DNA of 64,000 nucleotides from Narthecium ossifragum (lineage: Eukaryota > Streptophyta > Magnoliopsida > Dioscoreales > Nartheciaceae), in contig OY986972.1 of the NCBI GenBank assembly GCA_963920575.1, positions 21,736,083 through 21,800,082 on the forward strand, read 5' to 3'. Both the position numbers and the translations under genes were made by a program. Position 1 is the first letter of the stretch. Every line of letters starts with the position of its first letter. The notes beneath the pieces were generated by a model. The model did not search any database. It was not told where the DNA came from and saw nothing but the letters and a program-made list of their open reading frames with translations. This document shows, piece by piece, positions 26,101 through 36,241 of the stretch.

Positions 26101-29100
26101 CCTCCGGCTCCGGCTCCTCCTCTGCTCCGGCTCCTCCTTCCCTCCCGCTCTCTCCTCCCTCTTCTTTCTTCCCCTCCTCCCCTCTTCCTCTGTTTCTCTC
26201 CATCCCCTCTCTTTCTTCTCCTCCTCCGTCCCCTCCGGCTCCCCCTCTGCTCCGGGCTCCTCCATCCCTCCTACTCTCTCAAATCTCTTTCTTCCCCTTC
26301 TCCCTCTTCCTCTGTTTCTCTCCTCCCCTCCCTTTCTTCTCCTCCTCCCTCCTCTCTGCTCCGGGCTCCTCCTACGATCCAATACGTATCGAGTCTGTAC
26401 AGGCCGATACGCTATGTATCGCCCGACACAACTCCAGCACCCCCTGATACCGATACGCGGGGGGGATGAGTCTTAGGCATCATATGCCTATAAATAGGGA
26501 TGTAATAGCTTTCAATTAGATCTTGATGAATGAATAACTTGAAATTCCAGCAACCATTGCTCAAGAATTGTGTGATGCAACCTCTTCTCCAAGGTGTGAT
26601 GCCAAGGAACCCTAGGTGTGACGTCTAGGTTTTACTTCTCTTTTACTCCACAACTTTACCCAAACCCTAGCTTGCTTTCATCTATTCTATCTCTAAAACC
26701 AAACCCTAATAGCGCCTTACCTCAAAATCCCTACGAAGCAGACCCTAAAACCCTAATTACTGTTCACGGGTACTGTTCAGAGCCCTTGAATAGCCATCTA
26801 AACCCTAAAAGCTCCTTTTTTGTCATCTTTTTGACGTTAGACTTGTTTCTACAAGATCCAACCGCTACAAATCAACCCTCTTGCTCTCTTTCTTCTATAA
26901 TTTCGACATCGAAATGTTGTCCTACACCAATTTGGTATCAGAGACAGCAAAGAAACATGTCCACGCATTCGGGAAGATAGAGGAAGCTTAACATGCATTG
27001 AAAGGGATGAGTTGCTTCTTCAAATTGTAAGCCGACTTCAGGACTTTACAGTTCACGTAGGAAAGCTAGAGGGTCAAACTTCTCAATCGACCAGTGGAGG
27101 TGAAGATAATGAAGATAACAATGAAGAAGAAAAGGATGAACAACCAGTTCAATCCCCAAAATCTCCTCCAAAGGAGCAGATTTTGATTCCGCCACACCAA
27201 AACCCTAATTTTGATTGGGCACGAAATCTATTTGAGCGACCAAGGTATGAATCATATGATGCAGCATGAGATATCACGAAAAAGGTGAGGATGGAAGTCC
27301 CTGATTTCGAAGGAAAGGTAAATCCTACACTCTTTTGTGATAGGCTCTCTTCCATTGAAGAATACTTTGATTGGTATGATATGACAAAGATGAACCTAAT
27401 GATGCTATTGTTGCCAAGCTCCCACCAGCCCTCGTTTACATGATGAGATTGAAGATACTATTGATCATGAGCTTGTATCTACAAACGGAAGCGGCCATCA
27501 AAAGTATCTTATTAAATGGAAGGGACGTCCACTTTCTGACTGCACTTGGATCACAGATGATGAGTTTAAGCACCTCAATCCTGAAATGTACGACCAATTC
27601 CATGCATTTAACCCATTGGGGTCGAGTTCTTTCAAGCCGGGGAGAGATGATAGAGGAAGGTGACAGAAGACATTAAAAGTTTACAAAATGCGTGGAAAAG
27701 ATGCTTCCAAAGCTCAAGCTTTAATTTGGTTTATGGCCAATGATGAGGAACCTATTTGGGAGATTGCTTAGTTCAAACGTAGACTAGTTTATTATTTACT
27801 TCCTATTTTCGGATTGGATTTTAGACTGATTTTTTGTATTTGTGTCTTGAGTTTAATTTGAGTCCAGCTAGACTAGTTTATTATAAGTATTGAGTCTTGT
27901 TTGAGTACTAATAGGAGTCCAAGTCTATTATGAGTCTTAGGCATCATATGCCTATAAATATGGATGTAATAGCTTTCAATTAGATCTTGATGAATGAACT
28001 TGAAATTCCAGCAACTATCGCTCAAGTGTGATGCAACCTCTTCTCCAAGGTGTGATGCCAAGGAACCTTAGGTGTGACGTCTAGGTTTTACTTCTCTTTT
28101 ACTCAACTTTTCCCAAACCCTAGCTTTCTTTCATCTATTCTTTCTCCATAACCAAACCCTAATAGCATCTTACCTCAAAATCCCTACAAAGCATACCCTA
28201 AAACCCTAATTACTGTTCACGGATACTGTTCAGGGCTTCTAAACCGTAATTACTGTTCACATGTACTGTTCACAGCCCTTGAACAGCCATCTAAACCCTA
28301 AAAGCTCCTCTTTTTGTCATCTTCTTGACATTAGACTTGTTTCTACAAGATCCAACCGCTACAAATCAACCCTCTTGCTCTCTTTCTTCTATAATTTCGA
28401 CATCGAACCGCTGTCCTACATCAATTTTGCATGGAAATCATTGAAATTATGGACGATAGAGGTTTCATAAACATACATGCTACATGTAGCACAAGATAAA
28501 GCTATGTATAACCTTCGTGGACAACTATAGCATAATCAACAAGCAAGGTTGAGAATGAAATTATCAGCATTAGCTACCCCTAATTGGAATAACAAAGAAG
28601 CATAGAAAGTTTTTAATGTAAAATACCTCCAAAGTGTTGAAACACAATCAAGATTCATATAAACTGTAAAGCAGAATAAAGGGAGCCAAGGTGGTAACCA
28701 GTATTGAACTCTAAAGCTATCACCAATAGCTGGTAAATCATGTGCCCTGTGAAGTTCACACTTAAAGCACAGCTAAATTGCAAAGAGAATATTCCTTGCA
28801 TCTGTATTTCAGTTGCTCACATTCATTGGGAACAAAAAAAACATGCACCTATTCTATCTCCAGACACCTGCACGAGTAACTGGATTACAAATTCAGAACT
28901 ACATAGAGCACTCACCTGACAATAGGATCATAAGAACCTCAGGCCCTCGTGCAATTTCACCCATAGACCATAATTCCATATATATTTAACAAAGACAAAA
29001 GTAGTAAGATAATTAGTAGAAGAATTTTGGTTAATCTCATAAGGCCTACTATCGGAAGGTGTCTCAAAGTCATTAGCAGTGGTAGGTAATGGTTTTCATG

Positions 29101-31099
29101 AGAGGCTATATCCAATTATGGACTCAAATAGGATGTGCAAAAAAGGTGAATGTAAAGAATGAAAGACCGCCCTGACTATATGACGTCCACAATATACACT
29201 GAAAGACCACACTGACAGCATGCCATCGATAATAAGCACTTTTATACTTCCTCCACCCAGCTACGACTCTAATAGAATATATAACTTCATCTATTTATAA
29301 GCCCTATAATTTTCCTGCTATGAGCTAATAGTTCCCACCTGTCTGTTCTTGATGTAAAAAGGAATGGAGGCTAGAAGTTTGTAGTCTAAGGTGCAAAAAC
29401 TCGAAAGCAAAAAATCCATAGGAACCCAAGTAGCTTTAGAGAAAACATCAAATATTACTAAAAGGGACCTGTGCTCTCTTATTACAAAAAGCTCATATAT
29501 TACCAAGAAAGCCACAGGAGTAAACTCTAGAATATATTTTGCTCAATGTAGCCATCTCAGCTCCAGAAAAGCACCAAGATAATGAAAAAGTGTGATGAGG
29601 AAAGAAAAAAGCAGTTAACCACTTTTCAATAGCTCAAATTTTTTGCTTCCACAGAAGGAATCACTAGATGACTCCACTCAAAAAAAAACTACACACCTAT
29701 GACATGCTTGTTCATAGCTGAATATTGAACTTCGTATAAGCTTCACTTCTGTTGTACCCCTGGAACCTGTATCATCTTTTTGTAAAATAAGCTAGATAGA
29801 TGCGTCAGTATTTCACATGGCTTAGTTACTGAGGGACAAACCACTTTGTTGTAACGCGGCTAAAAGTGATTCTTCAGTTTTAGTGCTAGCATATATGATC
29901 GAGGGGTTAGCTTGATATTTCACTGGAGAAAAAACAAAGCAGAATACTGTAATACAAACAAATGTAGATCAAGTCAAGAACAAGAAGTGGCATTAAATGA
30001 CAAAAAAACATACTAAAAAGTTCAATCAGCAATGACAAAAGCAACAAGATAATTAAATATATATCCTCGCAAGGAGTGAAGCTAATACCGAGATCAATCA
30101 AGGGAAATTCACCCTGCCCATCCTCCCAAACTTCCAAGACAAAAAGTTGACAAGTGTTAGAATCATAGTACGCCACGCCAACTCTGGAAAGAAGGTGAAC
30201 AGCCATGATCCAAAAGCATAAGATATGAAAGATGATGTCGGATATCTTTAATCAGCTACAAACATGTAACATTCTCCTTAAGGTAACATGCATTGTTCAA
30301 GAACTTCAAATCTAAAAAATGCTCACTCACTAAATGAAATACTCGTTCGTGCATTAAAACAAAAAATGCAAAGGGATGAGAAATCATCATACAGGCTGCA
30401 TTTATAGGTTCAACTTCTAAGTCGACAATCTTTTATGCTTGGAACTCAGACCATAATATTGCAATATACTAACCTATCTATCAACAGAACAGATAATTCG
30501 TTCTTAATAGACAATAAACTACTCCTGTATGCATCAAAATAGTGATAAACCCAAAAACTATGTACCCCTTCCACAGTTACAAAACTTCTTGAACAAAAGA
30601 GATAGGGCAGGTTGTTTCAATGTATACCATACCTATGACCTTGCATAACGCATGCCATGTACACCTGCAGACAAAACAAAAGCCAACTAATCATCCCAAA
30701 GACCTGATCAATGGACGAGAAGTTTTCTTGATTCTTATTTCAAAACAAAGAATCATGAGAAACCTTCCGCTATGGAAAGAAGAAAGAAATTGGCTAAAGA
30801 AGTAGGGGTTTCCCGTGTGTCGACAATCCAGGGCATGCATTCCACCATTGCACCCAAGAATCCAAAATAAGGTAGGGAAGGAGGCATTTCAAGATCGTGT
30901 ATCCATCTTTGCATCAAGAATCGAAAGCAGGACTAAGCGGAATTAGGTTTTGGGTTTTGGACGCGATCCCGAGATCAAAGGCCATCGATCGATCGATCGA
31001 ACTGAAACGTGAAACGATGACGAGAATTGAATAGATTGAGACAGGGATCGCCGGAGTTACCTGTGATTCGACCTCTGTCTCGGCGACCTCTTCCTCCAT
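11200..31099 (-). CDS. MSH5: MutS homologue 5, meiotic crossover protein, 35 exons
   Basis: MSH5 pairs with MSH4 as MutS-gamma, a clamp that stabilises meiotic recombination intermediates for class I crossovers; it has no mismatch-repair role. All 35 exons join in phase with GT-AG borders into 810 codons plus stop; Arabidopsis and rice MSH5 are about this length as I remember them. Exons: 31099-31061, 30664-30633, 30183-30089, 29922-29842, 29766-29697, 24876-24813, 23492-23338, 23216-23115, 23043-23016, 22950-22919, 22840-22783, 22705-22619, 21779-21723, 19996-19895, 19787-19743, 19020-18943, 17726-17676, 17588-17507, 16890-16817, 16752-16656, 16090-15994, 15852-15763, 15732-15717, 15640-15589, 15479-15421, 15283-15207, 15113-15027, 14946-14885, 14771-14710, 12419-12366, 12277-12192, 12103-12072, 11994-11971, 11758-11643, 11289-11200. 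Key motifs: Walker A GPNYSGKS (about 569-576), [11 protein letters not shown], Walker [12 protein letters not shown] (Asp-Glu about 647-648), H-loop CTHLTEIF, and C-terminal [12 protein letters not shown]. The start [13 protein letters not shown] is acidic as in other plant MSH5 proteins. One residue looks odd: QACH where relatives have QAWH (exon 5). The 16-nt exon is the least certain. Confidence 0.95.
11971..11994 (-). other. MSH5: 24-nt MSH5 microexon
   Basis: An exon of 24 nt with acceptor tttgcag and donor gtatgt encodes LHCARLA between SYG and GVPEE, phase 1 on both sides, exactly filling the family sequence. Confidence 0.9.
13694..14565 (+). mobile_element. 5'-truncated LINE (non-LTR retrotransposon) 3' end in an MSH5 intron
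   Basis: The plus strand carries a degenerate zinc-binding RT-associated segment ([11 protein letters not shown], about 13760-13800) followed by an RNase H domain with [18 protein letters not shown] and [10 protein letters not shown], the catalytic acidic residues of the plant LINE RNase H (RVT_3) family. It ends near 14479, and an A-rich tail follows at 14528-14560 (aaaaaaaaacaaaagaaaag). It lies antisense in the large intron between MSH5 exons 14771-14710 and 12419-12366. Frame breaks upstream show it is dead. The 5' limit is unclear; 12450-13690 may belong to it or to an older insertion. Confidence 0.8.
15717..15732 (-). other. MSH5: 16-nt MSH5 microexon (least certain exon)
   Basis: The bases aaaggttcttgacctt, flanked by an ag acceptor and a gtaaag donor, link DIRNGR (exon ending AG) to EMTVDTF in phase and give RKVLDL where relatives read RHVLQ. 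That is one residue longer than expected, so the exact borders need a transcript. Confidence 0.65.
20730..21545. repeat. GC-rich repeat insertion in an MSH5 intron, with a 30-bp tandem array
   Basis: This 0.8-kb stretch is much richer in G+C than the surrounding intron. At about 21069-21170 it holds a tandem array of 'catcaagtcatctgtgttcc' followed by caagcaccc, about 30 bp per unit and about 3.5 copies. Open frames on both strands are by-products of the composition. It resembles GC-rich LTR material elsewhere in the window, but I cannot define its ends. Confidence 0.6.
24928..26926 (+). repeat. 5' LTR of the chromovirus, enlarged by a 1.29-kb insertion
   Basis: The LTR matches the 3' LTR up to about 25179 and again from about 26468. 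Between them, roughly 30 bp of the original has been replaced by about 1.29 kb of unrelated DNA. Confidence 0.8.
25180..26467. repeat. Insertion inside the 5' LTR, with a long polypyrimidine tract
   Basis: The first half is AT-rich; from about 25770 to 26370 the plus strand is almost entirely C and T (cctcctcctctgctccggct and similar). It ends with gtatcgagtctgtacaggcc and nearby copies of gatacg/cgtatc. Open frames on both strands here come from composition only. The origin is unknown. Confidence 0.7.
27648..28420 (+). repeat. 3' LTR of the chromovirus
   Basis: About 773 bp, TG...CA ends, with tatgcctataaata as a likely promoter element near 27947. It matches the outer parts of the 5' LTR closely. 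Confidence 0.82.
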
Positions 31100-31194
31100 T
31101 CCTCTCCACCGGAGCTCCGCTCCGAAAGCTAGAGAGAGAGCGTTCTTCGCGATTTGAACTTTTGAGAACGAACGGGGGAACCTTTGTTTGGGTA

Positions 31195-31305
31195 CATGGC
31201 ACGTGGCGTGTATATTGTACATGCCTACGTGGGATTCTGATTGGGGGTACATGCCACGTAGGCAATGCACATGTTACGTGGCAATGCACATGCCTACGTG
31301 GCCAC
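31195..31305. promoter_or_regulatory. Cluster of five ACGTG (G-box/ABRE-like) elements upstream of MSH5
   Basis: Within about 110 bp, 100-200 bp upstream of the MSH5 ATG, there are cacgtggc (31199), acgtggg (31227), ccacgta (31253), acgtggc (31275) and acgtggc (31296), in repeats of 21-27 bp built on 'acatgcctacgtggc'. ACGTG cores are bound by bZIP and bHLH factors. That the cluster regulates MSH5 is inference from position. Confidence 0.6.
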
Positions 31306-31374
31306 CCACTTTCATAGTAAAATAATGAATAAAGATTCATGCACATGGACAGGTGACATGTGTAATGCACATTG

Positions 31375-31625
31375 CTATCTATCGGTAGTCAAGTACCAAT
31401 TCTTTCATCTATTCTATACTTGGTTACCGATTGAACTTATCGGTAGTGGGCTACCGATAGGATAGACCCATTACAGATGGGATAGATGAAAGAATCGGTA
31501 GTAGGCTACCGATTGGATGTATCGATAGTGGGATAGCTTCATCTATCTCATCGGTAGCCCACTACCGATGGGGGCTATCGATAGGATAGATCAAAGAATC
31601 GGTACTTTGACTATCGATCGTAGCA
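31375..31625. repeat. ATCGGTAG/CTACCGAT hairpin repeat array
   Basis: At least nine copies of atcggtag, ctaccgat or close variants occur in both orientations, mixed with gataga and ctatc blocks, so the stretch can fold on itself many times. The motif matches the hairpin repeats at 4408-4664 near the plant-mobile-domain gene, suggesting a related transposon end. Confidence 0.75.
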
Positions 31626-31699
31626 TGTGTAATTGTCAGCATACGCACAAATCAGTGCTCTAAAATAATAGTATATAATATTATGGGTATTGGGTTAAC

Positions 31700-32080
31700 G
31701 GGAACCTCATTGTCGCCCTCTCCTCACCTCCCTCCTCCAACCATCGTCAACCTCGCCGTCGACGTCGCCCTCTTCTCATCTCCCGCCTCCGCCCAACACG
31801 AACCTCGCCATCGCTCTCTCCTCATCTCCCGCATCCAGGCGTCGGGAACCACGCCGTTGCTCTCTCCTCACCTCCCGCCTCCGCCCATCGTTAACCTCGA
31901 CGTCGTCGTCGCCCTCTCCTCATATCCCGCCTCCAACCATTGCGAACCTCGTCATCGCTCTCTCCTCACCTCCCGCCTCCGGGCATCGAGAACATTGTCG
32001 TCGCTCTCCTCACCTCCCTCCTTCGCCCGTCCTGAAGCTCGTCGTCGCCCTCTCCTCACATCCCCACCTCCATCCAGTTT
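31700..32080. repeat. CT-rich minisatellite, about eight ~48-bp units
   Basis: The phrase ctctcctcacctcccgcctc recurs about every 45-54 bp from 31717 to 32060, mixed with 'aacctcgccgtcg' blocks. A 173-codon open frame covers it, but the protein is a simple Pro/Ser/Arg repeat and I do not call it a gene. Confidence 0.75.
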
Positions 32081-32120
32081 TGAACCAAAGCCAGATATAT
32101 GGAAGTTGGAAATATATGCT

Positions 32121-33140
32121 GAAATTAATGACGTGGCAGTGGAGACCCGGTCAAACCAACTTGAGCGATGGATCGGTTTTGAGTCCGATAGATCGCTTGG
32201 ATGACATCATTAGTACGGAATTTAGGGAAATTAGAGTTTAACATCAGTTATGACTCCTAATTCTGGGATTAAATGTTTCTATTATATAAATGGGTTATTC
32301 TAGCCGAAAATGAGGATACTTTGGACCACTTTTGGAGGAGAAAGGCTAGGGTTTTGAAGATGGAGATTTTTCCGCAGGGATCGACGGCTTCCTTCGCAAC
32401 ACCTATGGATTTTTCCCAGAAGATGAGTAACTAATTCTTAAACTTAGGGATCTCATGAAACCCTAATGTAACTTTTGATTTTCTTTGGTTTGATTCTTGT
32501 AAACTTCTTCTCAACATGATGTCATAAATATGGTTTTAATGATTAGATATTTGAGGGAACAGAGTTCTTTCGAAGTATTTTCAGTCGTATAAGCTTTATG
32601 TGATTATTTATACAGATTTATGAGATGGTTTTCATATGATTTATGGTTTGTTTTTGAGATAGGTTATGCTATGCTAGGATAGGTTGTGCTAAGGTCATTA
32701 GGAGTAGTATAACTTAAAGTAATCGTAGAATCGAAGACAACCTATGCCAAGAAAGATAGGCTATGTCGTTAGGAACATAAATCTTATTTTAGGGATTCAT
32801 GTGACCTTGTAGCCATATGATCCATAATGTTGAGAGAAGGAAATAAGAGGATAACTAGAGAAGATTGAAAGTGAAGCTAGGGTGGATTGAGTAATCCCTA
32901 GGTAATTCTTAACTTGGTTCAAATCCTGATGACTTTACTTGCTTTCTTAGATAATTTTTAGATAATTCAACCCACATTTTCATTACTTCGCTTAGGAATC
33001 AGTTTCAAGAATTGATTTTGATTTCCAACGTTTTCCATGTGGATCGACTCCGAACTTCACAACTAGTCTATCATGTAGGATAGTGATAGAATAAGAATTA
33101 TATTTTGATTGGAGTTTGTTATGATTTAACAAAACGCTTT
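32121..33140 (+). mobile_element. LTR fragment (copy A of a solo-LTR family)
   Basis: The sequence matches the reverse complement of the complete solo LTR at 57548-59051 from 'taatgacgtggcag' to 'tgtggatcgactccg'. Shared blocks include 'gagtttaac', 'ttctagccgaaaa', 'aggagtagtataacttaa' and 'gagaggataactagagaaga'-type text. The 'tttccaacgttttcc(a/c)tgtggatcgactc' end suggests a Tat/Athila-like family, which is inference. The 5' part is missing. Confidence 0.75.
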
Positions 33141-34580
33141 TAGTTGGAATTTAAAATTTTAAAACTTCCAAGTGAATAGGGATTCAATATAGAGAATTTG
33201 TTGATTGAACAAGGCAAGACGTGATCAACCTTATAAGGAGCAATAACGGTTAACCTGCATTAATTCATATCCCCTAAGTTTCTTTATACATATTTTCTAA
33301 GTTTGTTTTATATAAACCTGCATTAATTCATATCAACCTAAATTCTATTAATATTATCTTATGCAATATGCAAAGACTTATATTTATATCTTATATCTTA
33401 TGCAATATGCAAAGACTTATATTTATATTTATTTTATATACCCTAAGTTAGACTTATAATATTTTATTTTATATTTTATTGGCTATGTTTTATGATGGCA
33501 GTGACCAAAAAGCTATGACCAACCTTCGAACCCTGGACCACCTACGGGTCAACACAGCCATCTAACCAGATAAACTACATGGAGCTTGTTAAGATTTTAT
33601 ATTAACAATAACTAAAAATTGTGCCAGGGGCACAGGTGAGTACTAGTTCCCTGTATCGAAGAATGACATAAAATCACATTAAAGTATGATATAAACAGGG
33701 AAGTTATTGGGAAAGCTCCAATAAGCAATGACCCTTCTCGTGGTCATCCCTCCTCTCTCTGAGAGCCGGCGAACTCCGGCGGTGAGGTCCGGCACTGGTG
33801 AGCGCACACACCACCATCCTTGTCATCGTTCTTTCCGTTTTATTACATATATGATTTGCAAGTATCACTAGCTTTATATCACAAAAATAAGGAGATTCCA
33901 ACCAATTCTTCTCATTAAACTAAGCAAATAATAATTACAGATAGAAATCTTATGGATATCAATTGGGTCATTTTTGAATTAAGGCTCTAAAAGGTTTCGC
34001 CCAGGTAGGATCATTTTCACTTTTGGCCCAACCAAGGCCGAACGATGGCCTGATAGACCTAAAACAATCGGCCTTAGAGTCAGGTTTGGACCACCCATGT
34101 TTGAAGTCGGGCCAAGCCCAATTTTTATTCCGTTGCAAATTTCGTTTTCGACAATCAAACTAGAATTCTTTCCTAAATTAAATCGATTCAAACATTAAGG
34201 AAATAAAATTGCTGGAATTATTGTTTTGATGTAAATTACAATGAACACATTCATAATTTCATGTAGCTAGAGACAATGGGTTCTTCTTTATTTCTAGCGA
34301 GCTCATGAGCCAAATTGGGGTGAATCCTAAGAAACGAGTATCCAAATTCGCTGGTCATATTATTGGATTTTTTTTGCTTTTTTTTTATCCAAAACTGGTA
34401 TATAAGGTCAAAATGTTATGATTGAAATAGAAACATATTAGTCAGAATATTGAACGTTTTACCATGTTTAATGGCCTCCATTCAAATTTATCAACAAACT
34501 AAAATAGATCCTATCTCCGTAAGTCTTTAAAATGGGCCCATATAAATTTCCAGCCCAAGAGTAAGCCCAATGAATTGGAC
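33141..34580. other. AT-rich intergenic DNA with an old repeat
   Basis: No gene is recognised. The stretch 33225-33470 (caaccttataaggagcaa...aacggtt, then AT-rich text) is related to 36940-37150, so it is one copy of another dispersed repeat. The stretch 33360-33425 is a short tandem repeat of 'atcttatgcaatatgcaaag'. Confidence 0.5.
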
Positions 34581-34584
34581 ACAC

Positions 34585-35326
34585 CCGATGGCTTTCATCC
34601 AAAAGATGAGTTGCTAATTCTTGTACTTAGGATTATTTATGAAACCCTAGTGTAGTTTTGGTTTTTCTTTAGTTGGATTCTTGTGAACTTCTCGATACAT
34701 GATCTCATGAATATAGTTTTATTGTTAATAGAGTTGAGGGAACAGAGTTCCTTGACGTATTTTCAGTCCTACATGATTTCTGTGATTGATTGTAGAGATT
34801 CATAGGATGGTTTTCATGTGATTTATAGTTTGCTAGTGAGATAGGCTATGCTAAGTAGGATAGGTTGTGCTAAGGTCATTAGGAGTAGTATAACTTAAAG
34901 TAATTGTAGGACCGAAGACAATCTATGCCGAGCAAAGATAGGCTATGCCGTTAGGAACATAATGGGATTCATGTGAACTTGTAGCCATATAATCCATAAT
35001 GTTGAGAGAAGAGAACAAGAGGATAACTAGAGAAGATTGAAGGCGAAACTAGGGCAGATTGAGTAATTCCTAAGTCACTTATCCATTGATTCAAATTGAT
35101 CAACATTTTATTTCTTTTCTTCATTAGTTTAATCTATTCTATCTTTGATTCTTTTCTTTAGTTTTAGGGTTTTGAGAATTGATTCCAGTTTCCAACGTTT
35201 TCTCTGTGGATCGACTCCCGACTTCACCGCTATTTCTACCTAGTAGTGTAGTGATTGAATAAGGATTATAAATTTAATATTTGATTGAGTTTGCAACGTT
35301 TTAACGACAACGTTTGTAAGCGATCA
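34585..35326 (+). mobile_element. 5'-truncated LTR fragment (copy B of the solo-LTR family)
   Basis: This matches copies A and C, from 'aaaagatgagt' through 'aggagtagtataacttaaag' to the terminus gcgatca at 35326. It shares the 3' terminus of copy C but lacks the first half of the LTR. Confidence 0.78.
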
Positions 35327-35639
35327 ATAGCTCTACATGGCGGCCACCAATGAGGCCTTGTCGATCACCGGGCCGCCGGGTCGTAGAGCGAGCTAAGAGC
35401 ATCCACATCAGAATCTGTAAAAGAGCCATTTACTGTATTTTAGAGTAGCTACAGTAACAATGGGTCAAAAAAATCAACTCCATCAGCTCTTGTCCAGGTA
35501 CTGTATTTTAGAGATGTGCTACAGTGATACTCTAGATGTGGAGTATCACTGTAGCAACTGTAAACCAATTTTTAATAATAAAAAACTTATTCTACTCTTG
35601 TTTTTATTATCTTCCGATTTCTGTTCCTCGCTATTTCTG

Positions 35640-36121
35640 TTCCTATTTCTAACGAGAAGGAAGAGCTGGGGAAGAAGGAAGTACACGAGAAGAAAAAAGA
35701 GTTGGGAGAGAAGGAAGTAACCCAGAAAACCACCCTTCTTGACAAGAAGAAAGAGGTAGAAGAGAAAGAAGAAGTGCCACAGAGATACCCGACAACTTAT
35801 GAGAAGAAGAAACAGCAAGAAGAGAAGGAAATGCAGCGAAAAGCTCCCAAACCTAAACCTTATGAAGTGAAAGAAGAAGAAGAAAAAGAGAAAGAAGAGA
35901 AGCCCAAGAGATCTGAAAATGGTGAGAGACATCCAGTTGGGATGAGCAAGTGGGAAAGTGTCGTCTGAAAATGGATAGATGAGGAAAACTAGCATGGGAT
36001 GGTGGACAATTTGCTGGAGAAGATGAAGATCGATAAGCACAAAACAGTGATTGGTGTGGCCTTGGTGGCTTTCACTGCTGGATTTTATGTGTCCCACAAG
36101 CTCAGAACAAGAGGAACATAA
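35640..36121 (+). pseudogene. Broken Lys/Glu-rich gene with C-terminal hydrophobic segment
   Basis: A plus-strand frame from 35702 encodes a highly charged Lys/Glu-rich protein. Two in-frame stops (about 35966 and 35990) interrupt it, and the frame then continues as WIDEEN, NLLEKMKIDKHKTVIGVAL and VAFTAGFYVSHKL up to the stop at 36119. The end looks like a single membrane-spanning anchor. I do not recognise the family. The stops and a frame change near 35700 point to a decayed copy, possibly carried by the element whose ends may lie near 35397 and 37420. Confidence 0.5.
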
Positions 36122-36241
36122 GATTGGCACTATTAATAATACTGTAGCTTCAATATGGATCACCTGCAAAACTTCAAAGTGGGAAGATGTAGCACTTATC
36201 TGATCATGATGTTCTACAGAATAGGAATGCATGTATGTGGC

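Larger units (their letters stand above)
24928..28420 (+). mobile_element. Internally deleted Ty3/gypsy chromovirus in MSH5 intron 5
   Basis: Two LTRs starting TGATAGAGGAAGG (24928 and 27648) and ending GTCCTACA (26926 and 28420) flank a short interior. A primer-binding-like site tttggtatcagaga starts about 26931. A degenerate gag follows with [13 protein letters not shown] and [12 protein letters not shown] (about 27295-27390) and a stop just before it. The sequence then jumps straight to the chromodomain end of an integrase ([18 protein letters not shown], about 27490-27555), and a polypurine tract aagccggggaga precedes the 3' LTR. Protease, RT, RNase H and the integrase core are missing. 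No clear target duplication is visible. It lies antisense inside MSH5 and helps make intron 5 about 4.8 kb long. Confidence 0.85.

Noticed and set aside
25901..26476. 191-codon plus-strand and 137-codon minus-strand open frames
   Set aside because: Both come from the polypyrimidine tract; the translations are low-complexity Pro/Ser/Leu and Arg/Glu.
29767..29791. Upstream extension of MSH5 exon 5 to an acceptor at 29793
   Set aside because: It would give a duplicate ILQKDDT segment and break phase with exon 4; the acceptor before 29766 fits.
35546..36232. 228-codon minus-strand open frame
   Set aside because: It is the antisense shadow of the Lys/Glu-rich relic; the Phe/Leu/Ser-rich translation has no domain.
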